Below, piece after piece: positions 42,296 to 52,300 of a stretch of 64,000 bases of DNA. The notes beneath the pieces were generated by a model that was not told where the DNA came from, did no database searches, and saw only the letters and a program-made list of their open reading frames with translations. The stretch's first letter is position 1. The number at the start of each line of letters is the position of its first letter. Position numbers and translations under genes: made by a program. The DNA is taken from NCBI RefSeq assembly GCF_030265065.1, contig NC_080413.1, positions 563,001 through 627,000 of the forward strand, read 5' to 3'. The stretch is from Corythoichthys intestinalis. Its lineage: Eukaryota > Chordata > Actinopteri > Syngnathiformes > Syngnathidae.

Positions 42296-43475
42296 TTATC
42301 TGTAGACGGGCGGCACGTCCACCTTGATCCGCAGGGCGCTGACGGGGTCCTGGCAAAAGACGGAGATGTACTCCAGCACTTTGGAGTTGAGCCTCTTCTC
42401 GCTCTCCTTGGCGCGGTGGCGCTCCTTGTCCCAGCGCTCGCGCTCGCCGTTCATCTGAGAGAAGAGGTTGAGCTGGATGGCGCGCAGCGTGGCCGCCAGC
42501 ACGTAGGCGCCGCCCTGCAGGCCGTGGCACAGGGCGGCGCCCACGCTCAGCGCCGCCGCCAGCATGTTGGGCATGGTCTCGCACAGCACGCAGGCGCCCT
42601 CCAGGAGGTGGAGCGTGCACGCCCGCCCCGCCGGCGACGGCGCGGCGTTCGAGTAAGGGGCGGGGCCGCCTCGCTGCTGCTGGGCCCCGGCCAGGAGGTG
42701 GCGCGCGCAGTCGCTGAAGTGGACGGCGGCGCGGCGCAGGGGCAGCAGGGCCAGGTACAGGTGGCACGCCGCCTTAGTCAGGGCGTGGAAGAGCAGACGC
42801 AGCTCCAACACGGCGTTGCCTGGCCGAGAGAGAACAGATTAGGAAATCAGATTGGAGTCTAATCTGATGTCAGGCGGCATTAAACTCTCATGGGGAGTCA
42901 CCCCGGCACGCGACGCCAACTTTGATGCCGAACCGCACGCTCAGACCCTTTTTTACATTAGCGCACGGTAACGTCCCTTCGAAACCAAAGACGCACGTCG
43001 ACGACCTTTCTACAATTCAATTGGCTATCGTGTAGATGGATGGAGGTCATTTCAAAAATCAAGTCGAACTGGCACGTGTAAATGGCTCAATTTGTCAACG
43101 GAGCTCGGTCAGGCGGCATACGTATTTCAACTCATTGACAGCGATATTGGACGTCCATCGCCGTCAACGGGATGTTTTTCCTTGTTTAAAATACATGGAA
43201 ATCAACCTTTTAAAAATAAAACGAAGATTTATTGTTGTTTACCATATCAAATCTTTTTCTTCATAAATAGGCATCAACATAATGATATCCTCAAAATCTA
43301 GATTTAGCTATATTTGAAGCTCATCACAAGCTCAACATTTTCAACCAAACCTAACCTCAAGCCGAGTGAAAATGCTTGGTATCCAGGGATGGAAAGGAAA
43401 AAGCATCTTACCGTCTATAAAGCAGAAAATCCACAGGAGGACAATACACGCCGCCGAAGAAGTGAACCAATCCAT
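42296..43475 (-). CDS. unrecognised 195-residue membrane-anchored helical protein
   Basis: There are two exons, 43412-43475 and 42296-42819, joined in phase by a consensus intron (donor G|GTAAG, acceptor CGGCCAG). The product starts MDWFTSSAACIVLLWIFCFI, so a single hydrophobic segment follows the start, either a signal anchor or a signal peptide. Long amphipathic, leucine- and alanine-rich helices with several Cys residues follow, then a charged coiled-coil-like stretch (NGERERWDKERHRAKESEKR). The C-terminus is VDVPPVYR. A GC box lies upstream (about 43530-43540), and a minus-strand AATAAA lies at 41858. I do not recognise the family. In human the gene after GNPAT is EXOC8, which this is not. 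The gene looks intact and complete. Confidence 0.75.
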
Positions 43476-44064
43476 TCCTTATGACCACGGTGGCGTCGGT
43501 CGGGACGCGCTCGCATGACGGGACTGCGGTGGGCGGGCAGGCGGGCGCGAGGAGCCGCGGGTGCCAAACGCCCATCCCGCCCGTGTTAACTAAGCTCGTT
43601 AACTCCTTCGCCGCGTGTCACTCGCTTTCTTCTGGCCTTCTTCATTCTCTGGGATGTTATTTCATTTTAGCACAAAAAAAAAAAAAAAAAACGACAATGA
43701 TGCACAAAATTTATTTTTGGCGGCCTTTGATTTGGCAAACATTTTGGTAATTGATTTGAAAAAAGAAGTAAAAACAGAAAAGAATCACTTTTTATGTTCT
43801 TCATTTTTATTTTGACATAATCACCTTTCAAAAAATGTTTCTTCAAAAACTTCATTTAAAAAAAAAAAAAAACAGTAAATAATCTGTCTTCAATTTTTAT
43901 CTTAATCATAAAAAAATTGCTAAATATCTGAAATGATATTTGAGGAAAGTTGATGCACATGATTTACTTTTAACTCAAAAAATGCACCTGAGTGCCATTG
44001 ACGCCTACAATCCGCAGCCACTTCTTTTCATCCTTCCACTGTGAATGGAAATCAATTTGTGACT
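42820..44064. other. single intron and upstream region of the minus-strand gene
   Basis: Apart from exon 1 (43412-43475), this holds a dispersed-motif copy at about 43126-43180 in the intron and CG-rich upstream DNA (43480-43600) with GGGCGGGC near 43533. AT-rich unassigned sequence with A runs follows to 44064. Confidence 0.5.
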
Positions 44065-44154
44065 ACCGTAATTTTCTGACTATAAGGCACACCTGACACT
44101 TTAAGCAGCCACCCGCTAAATTTGACAGGAAAACCACATTTTTTCATATATATA

Positions 44155-45771
44155 CAGTGCCTTGCAAAAGTATTCAGCCCCCTTGAACCTTGCAACCTTT
44201 CGCCACATTTCAGGCTTCAAACATAAAGATATAAAATTTTAATTTTTTGTCAAGAATCAACAACAAGTGGGACACAATCGTGAAGTGGAACAACATTTAT
44301 TGGATCATTTGAACTTTTTTAACAAATAAAAAACTGAAAAGTGGGGCGTGCAATATTATTCGGCCCCCTTGCGTTAATACTTTGTAGCGCCACCTTTTGC
44401 TCCAATTACAGCTGCAAGTCGCTTAGGGTATGTTTCTATCAGTTTTGCACATGGAGAGACTGACATTCTTGCCCATTCTTCCTTGCAAAACAGCTCGAGC
44501 TCAGTGAGGTTGGATGGAGAGTGTTTGTGAACATCAGTCTTCAGCTCTTTCCATAGATTCTCCATTGGATTCAGGTCTGGACTTTGACTTGGCCATTCTA
44601 ACACCTGGATACGTTTATTTTTTAACCATTCCATTGTAGATTTGGCTTTATGTTTTGGATCATTGTCCTGTTGGAAGATAAATCTCCGTCCCAGTCTCAG
44701 GTCTTGTGCAGATACCAACAGGTTTTCTTCCAGAATGTTCCTGTATTTGGCTGCATCCATCTTCCCGTCAATTTTAACCATCTTCCCTGTCCCTGCTGAA
44801 GAAAAGCAGGCCCAAACCATGATGCTGCCACCACCACGTTTGACAGTGGGGATGGTGTGTTCAGGGTGATGAGCTGTGTTGCTTTTACGCCAAACATATC
44901 GTTTTGCATTGTGGCCAAAAAGTTCCATTTTGGTTTCATCTGACCAGAGCACCTTCTTCCACATGTTTGGTGTGTCTCCCAGGTGGCTTGTGGCAAACTT
45001 TAAACGAGACTTTTTATGGAAATCTTTGAGAAATGGCTTTCTTCTTGCCACTCTTCCATAAAGGCCAGATTTGTGCAGTGTACGACTGATTGTTGTCCTA
45101 TGGACAGACTCTCCCACCTCAGCTGTAGATCTCTGCAGTTCATCCAGAGTGATCATGGGCCTCTTGGCTGCATCTCTGATCAGTTTTCTCCTTGTTTGAG
45201 AAGAAAGTTTGGAAGGACGGCCGGGTCTTGTTAGATTTGCAGTGGTCTGATGCTCCTTCCGTTTCAATATGATAGCTTGCACAGTGCTCCTTGAGATGTT
45301 TAAAGCTTGGGAAATCTTTTTGTATCCAAATCCGGCTTTAAACTTCTCCACAACAGTATCTCGGACCTGCCTGGTGTGTTTCATAATGCTCTCTGCACTT
45401 TAAACAGAACCCTGAGACTATCACAGAGCAGGTGCATTTATACGGAGACTTGATTACACACAGGTGGATTCTATTTATCATTATCGATCATTTAGGACAA
45501 CATTGGATCATTCAGAGATCCTCACTGAACTTCTGGAGTGAGTTTGCTGCACTGAAAGTAAAGGGGCCGAATAATATTGCACGCCCCACTTTTCAGTTTT
45601 TTATTTGTTAAAAAAGTTGAAATTATCCAATAAATGTTGTTCCACTTCACGATTGTGTCCCACTTGTTGTGATTCTTGACAAAAAAATTAAATTTCATAT
45701 CTTTATGTTTGAAGCCTGAAATGTGGCGAAAGGTTGCAAGATTCAAGGGGGCCGAATACTTTTGCAAGGCA

Positions 45772-45774
<3 letters not shown>
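44155..45774. mobile_element. Tc1-like transposon with long inverted repeats
   Basis: It is 1620 bp long and flanked by TA. The inverted repeats are about 210-220 bp (44155-44372 and 45562-45774), beginning CAGTGCCTTGCAAAAGTATT, with only a few mismatches and small indels between arms. One full-length transposase ORF lies between them on the minus strand. Long near-identical repeats plus an intact ORF indicate a recent insertion. Confidence 0.95.
44374..45384 (-). CDS. Tc1-like transposase, intact ORF
   Basis: It has 336 residues, the usual length for the family. The N-terminal paired-type helix-turn-helix region includes GYKKISQALNISRSTVQAII, followed by a GRPR-like hook (RPGRPSKL) and a second HTH. 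The DD34E catalytic triad is visible as VLWSDETK (first Asp), FQQDNDPKHK (second Asp) and DLNPMENLW (Glu), the last two 34 residues apart. A glycine-rich box (GGGSIMVWACFS) lies between the first and second Asp. The stop codon lies just inside the left inverted repeat. No host gene overlaps it. Confidence 0.95.
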   Translation of the reverse strand: MKHTRQVRDTVVEKFKAGFGYKKISQALNISRSTVQAIILKRKEHQTTANLTRPGRPSKLSSQTRRKLIRDAAKRPMITLDELQRSTAEVGESVHRTTISRTLHKSGLYGRVARRKPFLKDFHKKSRLKFATSHLGDTPNMWKKVLWSDETKMELFGHNAKRYVWRKSNTAHHPEHTIPTVKRGGGSIMVWACFSSAGTGKMVKIDGKMDAAKYRNILEENLLVSAQDLRLGRRFIFQQDNDPKHKAKSTMEWLKNKRIQVLEWPSQSPDLNPMENLWKELKTDVHKHSPSNLTELELFCKEEWARMSVSPCAKLIETYPKRLAAVIGAKGGATKY

Positions 45775-45826
<52 letters not shown>

Positions 45827-45984
45827 ACAGGTGTGGTGTCCACATTGTATAATGGGATATTTACTAGTGCTGCGCCAATACAAATTTTTGGCCTCAAGAC
45901 CGATACCCTGCTGCGCAGTATCCGATACCACTTTGTTTGAAATTTTATATATACAGTATATGCCACATGAAAGGGATTTCTTTG

Positions 45985-46345
45985 TGTCAATCAGAAAACA
46001 TCAGTCAGAACGAACCAAATTCACGTGTGGAGCCCCTGAAGGGTCAGTGCTTGGACCAATCTTATTTAACATCTATATGCTTCCCTGAGCTCAGATTATG
46101 GAACAGTATGAGATCTCAACTCCCCACATGATTATAGTCCCTTAGTCTCCCTGAGTAAATGCATTCGTCAAATGAATGAATGGATGGCCAGAATTGTCTC
46201 CAGTTAAATGTGGAGAAGACAGAAGTGATGATTTTTGGGCCAAAAAAGGAAAGGTCAAAGATAAGCAGGCACCTTAGCACAATGTCACTTACAGCTACGA
46301 ATCAAGTCAGAAATCTTGGCGTAAATTATTGACTCTTCCTTCAAC
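45985..46345 (+). mobile_element. LINE reverse-transcriptase fragment
   Basis: Pieces in different frames read CGAPEGSVLGPILFNIYMLP and CLQLNVEKTEVMIFGPKK. They match the palm and following segment of CR1/Rex1/L2-clade reverse transcriptases, where CGVPQGSVLGPLLF and LNxxKTEV are typical. The YADD block between them is lost. It is a short, dead fragment inside the hAT at 45865-48447. Confidence 0.75.
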
Positions 46346-46531
46346 CCTTGATATTTCTCCAGCTTTTCGTGTTCTTTTTTCCTGATGTTGCTATCGCTCG
46401 GGATTGCTACATCTATCACTACTGCCGTCTTCTAATGTTTATCCACTACCACTATGTCAGGCTAGTTGGGCATCACCAGTTTGTCTGTCTGGATCTGGAA
46501 GTCCTACAGGATCTTATATACGTATATATAT

Positions 46532-47348
46532 TAGGGCTGTCAAAATTATTGCGTGATCGGGCGATTATTAATTTTTTAAATTAATCACGTTCAAATATTT
46601 GACGCAATTAACGCAAATGGCCCGTTCAAACATTAAAATGACAGCACAGTGCAATCTCCACTTGTTGTGTTTTTTGGAGTTTTGTCGCCCTCTGCTGGCG
46701 CTTGGGTGCGACTGATTTTATGAGCTTAAGCATCCATGAGCATTGTGTAATTATTGACATCAACAATGGCGGGCTACTAGTTTATTTTTTGATTGAAATT
46801 TTTACAAATTTTATTAAAACGAAAACATTAAGAGGGGTTTTAACACTAGATGTCCCAGAGAATTCTTGTACTCCTAATAGTCCCAAGCAATGGCCGATTT
46901 GGCCTCTACCCCGGAAAAACCCAGAGGTGGCCAAAATGGCCCAAGTGCTTTTGAATTGGCAAGTCATTGTCCGACAGACAAGAGCCATTCATATATGGGA
47001 ATATTAGGAGTATGTCTTGGGGAACGGCTGATTCGGCCTTTGCTGGGTTTTCTAGTGTTAACTTGTACTAACATTTATCTTTTAAGAACTACAAGTCTTT
47101 CTATCCATGGATCGCTATAACAATGTTAATAATGTTAATGCCATCTTGTTGATTTATTATAATAAACAAATACAGTACTTAAGTACCGTATGTTGAATGT
47201 ATATATCCATCTTGTGTGTTATCTTTCCATTCTAACAATAATTTACAGAAAAATATGGCATATTTTATAGATGGTTTGAATTGCGATTAATTACGATTAA
47301 TTTTTAAGCTGTAATTAACTCGATTAAAATTTTAATCGTTTGACAGCA
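46532..47348. mobile_element. TAGGGCTG-family hAT with nested TTAA MITE
   Basis: It begins TAGGGCTGTCAAAATTATTG and matches 17098-17749 and 57376-58002 throughout. The right end stops at TTTGACAGC followed by (AT)n that mirrors the left flank. A 214-bp insertion at 46844-47057 interrupts it. Confidence 0.85.
46844..47057. mobile_element. TTAA-flanked MITE
   Basis: The ends CACTAGA and TCTAGTG are inverted, with TTAA at 46840-46843 and 47058-47061. The interior (CCCAGAGAATTCTTGTACTC) is absent from sister copies of the host element, which fixes the insertion limits. A piggyBac-like origin is suggested by TTAA. Confidence 0.8.
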
Positions 47349-48552
47349 TATATATACACACACAAAGTGAATCCAGTATAACTTTTTCTTGCATACCTGG
47401 TATGGGTGACAGAAACCTTTGACTCTCAAAGGCCAAAAAAGTGCTAAATTGGTGAAATTAAAACATGTTTAATGCCAGCCAAAGTCAAAATACAATGAAT
47501 GAACTGAATCAACTTTTTTAAACCCTGAGTATTGGCTCTTAAAGGCCAAACATTGCATTTCATGAATATATAAGTAATAATAATTGACCACAGCATCCTG
47601 TCTCTCTGTTAGCCTCCCTCTCTGTGCACCAGCAGCAACATACACTTAGCCACTTAGCTTAGCTTACTTCTACAGCACTTTTGAATAGGCCTGCCACCCG
47701 TCCTTTGAAATAAGGAATCGTTCCAAATTGAGAATTAAAAGTTGCGTTCCGTATAGAACCAATATGGAATATATATAAATAGGTACATTTCTATGCATTT
47801 TAGCAGTTTGGAGATGTCCCTTTTTTTCGTCGCCTGTATGGCTTCGGGTGGGAGGGTGGGGGGTCCCTTATTTCTATTTCTAAAAGGTGGCAATCCTACT
47901 TTGGAAACAGGTCTCAAATGACTGTGGCATTTCTTTCAGTAAAAGACAATAAAAGTAAAGTTGAAGTAGTGAACTGAGCAGAGATTGTTGCTCCGGTCCA
48001 GCCCCCTTCCTCTGGATAGCAGTCCTGCAGTTGCAGCCTCTAACTCTTTGTGTTGGTTCACATTTCGTCTTCAAATGTTTTATCCGGTTCGAGGTATTGA
48101 AACTGGCCGATTTAACTCCATCTCTCCAAACTTTTTGATTGTACTCGATGGAGATTATAAACTCCATCGTAGTTTGTTTTTCCTACATGTGAAAAAGCTG
48201 CCGCGCCATTGGTGAGAGCGGCTATTGGCCCGCTCTTATTGGTCTGGAGCAGGCCGATAGCGATAGCTGCTCGCCATGCAAAGTGATCACGTGTCATCAC
48301 AAAACACAGAGTGCAGAGACTTTCAGGAGAAAAAAAGCTGCCTTCAGTGTTGGTATCGGTGCCCTGTTTGTTGGTACTCGCCGATAACGCCTTTTCGGGC
48401 CGAATCGCCCCCGCGCCGATACTGGCATCGGTATCGGTGCATCAATAATATTTACACCCTGTAAAAATCCATACGAGACACACTGGACTATAAGCCGCAG
48501 GATTCAAAATGAGGGGGAAAAAATGATCGGCTTGTAGTCCGAAAACAACGGT

Positions 48553-49308
48553 GTTTATAAATGGCAGCGAGTGAGTTAATTTAGTTAGATTTCGTCTAAC
48601 TGGCATGTCGGTATCATAACATCTGGAAAATGCAGTGTGCCAACAAAGCAGGTTATTCAAGACTATGTGAGATCTTTGTTGGCAGACAGTTTGAGGAAGC
48701 TAGTCATGAAAGTGCTGGCTTCCGTTGACACGGCGCTTCTTTTTGCATATTGCTGCATTTCCTGGAAACTTTTGATATGTGTCTGTCATGAGAGCGCAAA
48801 GGCTTTTCTCCGGCTGAGACTCGCTTAACACGGGCGGAAAAGGATAAACGACAACAACAGGTAGGTAGGCAGGCTTTGTTCAAATGACCACGTTTACTCC
48901 GTCCGTCCGGCATCGAACGATCTCGTTTGAGTGCCGCCGAGGGCAACAGACGTCGATGCGGCCCGACCAAATCCCGTGGACAAATTTAAGAGTGATCCCA
49001 ATGCGTATTGCTGTCAATGGCAGCCAATGAGTTCATTTATGGGGGAAAAAAATTGCAACGAAAGGAAGTTTGTCAACTTTTAGGGTCGTAAGTATGCCAA
49101 TGCTTTTGGGTGCTCGTACCGTATTTTAAGCAACTCCCTGGCAGCTGAAGTCATGTTTCCAAAGTGATGGAATGACAAAAGTCCTATTTTTACACATTTA
49201 AAGATAAATGATTTATATAGGTAGGCTACAATTAAATGAAGTCATACCCGATATAGTAGGATGCCTTCCGGAAGGGGAGGGGACAAAAAAAAAAAAAAAA
49301 GAGACAAA
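48553..49308. other. region upstream of the small gene at 49309
   Basis: Dispersed-motif copies occur at about 48895-49040. A 15-bp A run lies just before the start codon region (49286-49301). No exon is visible, and no clear core promoter motif. Confidence 0.4.
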
Positions 49309-52300
49309 ATGGCGCTGTATGGAAAAATGAAGGTACTCGTGAGGATATTTCGATGACTCATTGTATGATTAAAACATATTATTTGTCATTGCATCAACTA
49401 AGTGAAGCAACATTCCTTTTTAGCTTTCGATCGAGTGTGTGGACAATCGGTCCGGGTGTTCCGCCGTTATCGTTGACGGTGACAAAACCTTTCATTTGGT
49501 AAGTTGTTCCTCGCCGTAGAAAGCGCGTGCGTTGCACGTCAAAAGACTTTAGCGCTACTTATCGTTAGCCTCATAGCATCATTGCCTATCTGATAGTGAA
49601 ACATTTTTGCAAAAACGGAGAGAAAAAATGGGATATTTTCCTGACTGAGTGTGTTTTTCAACACTTCTGATTGGCTTAGGACAGGGGTCGGCAACCCAAA
49701 ATGTTGCAACAGCCTTATTTGGCCAAAATAACAAAAAACCTGGAGCCACAAAAAAGAAGCATTATAATGAAGGCAACACATGTTGTATGTATCTACATTA
49801 GCCTATTATCAAAAAGTTGGCTATAAATACATAATGAGCCTTCATGTTTATTTTCCCTGCAGTGCATTATATTGAGAATGACCCAGCACGTGACTTGTTG
49901 TTGTCCGATACTGCCTCAAGTTTAACTTCATTACAATATTAATGAATTAGCTTTAATTGCTTGGTAACACTTTACAATAAGGGTCCCTTATTTAATATTG
50001 GTTAATGCATTTTTAGACAATAACTTATCTAACATTTATTAAAATATTAATTAACATGAGTTAATGCATTAGTGCATTTCAAGACAATAACAATTTTTTA
50101 ATTAACATGACAATAATTCATATAATTGCTTATCTAACATATATTAATATATTAATTAACATGAGGTAATGCATTAGTTAATGCGCAACCAGACAGTAAC
50201 TAATAGTTTGGTAAAATTAAAAAAAAATATATATAGGGTTAGGGTTTGTTAACTTAAGCATTTATAATTTCTTAGTTAAGGGACACATGTTCTGCACCTA
50301 ACAATACAAAAAGCATTCAGTAATGGTTAATAAAGGTTAAGGGGGGGGGGAATTTAGGCATTTATAATTTCTTAGTTAAGGGGCATATGTGCTACGTTAA
50401 ATAATACCATACTTAATTTTAGGTTATAATATATTATATAATACATTACTTAACATGAATTCACATATACATTAGTGCATTAATGCATAGTTATTAATGT
50501 ATAACGGTACTAGTAAGTGATTGTTATTTCAAAATGAGAAACACTGCGAGTCCTCGGGTGCTGCTAACCTAACCTTAAGTATGGTATTATTTCACGTGAA
50601 CGTACCTCATAAGTATTACCTAACCTTAATTACCCATTACTGAATGTTTTTTGGACCCTTATTGTAAAGTGTAGCACATGTGCCCCTTAACTAAGAAATT
50701 ATAAATGCCTAAATTCCCCCCCCCCCCCCCCCCCCCTTAACCTTTATTAACCATTACTGAATGTTTTTTGGACCCTTTTTGTAAAGTGTAGCACATGTGT
50801 CCCTTGACTAAGAAATTATAAATGCTAAGTTAACAAACCCTAAACCTAAACCTAACCCTATACATATTTTTTTAATTTTACCAAACCATTAGTTACTGTC
50901 TGGTTATGTATTAACTAATGCATTAGCCAATGCATTAACTCATGTTAATTAATATATTAATAAATGTGTGATAAGAAATTATATTAATTATTGTAATGTT
51001 ACTTAAACATTAGTTATTGTCTAGAAATGCATTAACTGATGTTAATTAAGGGACCCTTCTTGTTTAGTGTTACCAATTGCTTTGATAAAATTAAGGAATG
51101 CAATGAAGAAATCCGAATTTCGATGTCAATTGTATTTTGAAGATTTGAAAAAAAAAACAACAACAACAACAAACTAGAATGTGCATAACATGCCTATTAT
51201 CTGGGCAACAAACATGGTGTAACAAAACGCAGCCTGCATTTATAAAAAAAAAAAAAATGCCACCCTTTTGAAAAGGTAAAGTATACAATCGTACCTACAT
51301 AAAAGCGATGGGTGTTCAATATCCATCACATCACACGACTCATCGCACAGTACAGTATGCTCCCGCTGAATGAATGTCCTTGATTTGCTGATTGGTGAAG
51401 TTGCCTGCCTTTCCTTCACTGTCTTAGTGCGAGAGGCTTGTATTTGATTTTCTGTATTATCTCGGTTTTGTTTTTGAAGCCTGCAAATAAGTGTTCTGGT
51501 ATGTTGATGAATGACTCTTTCATTTAACAGTCACCATCGGTGAAGGGTTCTTAAAGCAGTAGTGGAGTTTGGAGATGCAATCCACTTTTTCAAATCTATT
51601 TTTGCACTCCTATAATTTCTCCAGAAGTAATGCAATCGTACTTACTGGATACTCGGTTGCAAAAGTAGTATGCCTTCCCTTCAAATGTCTTTCCACATCA
51701 CTCCCTTCGTGATTTGACAACTTCTCGCTCCAGAGCAAACATTCAGAAAATCATTCCGCGTTGGCCACGAATGCAATTGCGTCGGCCCAAGAAACGTTCA
51801 ATCCTCTATTCTCCTCAGTTTTTTTTTTTCCCTCTTTGGAATCCATGTCCCATCATATAGCCGCCACCCTGCTGATAGAAACGTGCACCGCAGGCTATGG
51901 CGCAAATCTTACTTGACAGAAACGAAATATTTATTCTACACATTTTTACAGCATTGGAAAAGGTTTCTCCTCCGACAGAAACCATGTTCAAAGAAAAAAT
52001 ATATTTCACTCCCCCATCTTTTTTCATTTTCAAACATTTTTGAAACGCTCCAGGGAGCCACTAGGGCAGCGCTAAAGAGCCGCACGCGGTTGCCGATCCC
52101 CGGCTTAGGAGAAAAACGGTAAGGATGCAGCAGCGGTAGGAGACTTGGCAATTTTGCCGTGAGGCTAACGCTATGAAGAAATGAGGCAACTCCGTGATCG
52201 ATTCTTTTTGTCGGTGTAGACGGCGACTCCAAAAGCCAGCCCTGATATCATCAACAACAGGTCGTTCTCATCGATTGTATCGCGTGAGCTTGGGAGTTAC

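Larger units (their letters stand above)
45865..48447. mobile_element. hAT element with perfect 8-bp duplication
   Basis: The octamers ATATTTAC are identical at 45857-45864 and 48448-48455. The left end TAGTGCTGCGCCAATAC pairs with the right end read inverted as TATTGATGCACCGATAC. It contains a LINE fragment and a nested TAGGGCTG hAT. Confidence 0.88.
44065..48552. mobile_element. outer element of a four-level transposon nest
   Basis: The left edge ACCGTAATTTTCTGACTATAAGG and the right edge (GGCTTGTAGTCCGAAAACAACGGT) are inverted and resemble the termini of the element at 56697-59075. Between them lie a Tc1 element (44155-45774) and a hAT (45865-48447). The hAT contains a TAGGGCTG hAT (46532-47348), which contains a TTAA MITE (46844-47057). 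The edges are degraded, so the superfamily is uncertain. Confidence 0.55.

Noticed and set aside
42125-42862. 245-codon plus-strand ORF
   Set aside because: It is the antisense shadow of the GC-rich coding exon of the minus-strand gene at 42296-42819.
45775-45825. Long TA repeat as a functional site
   Set aside because: Simple (TA)n next to a TA-targeting Tc1 element; a microsatellite explains it.
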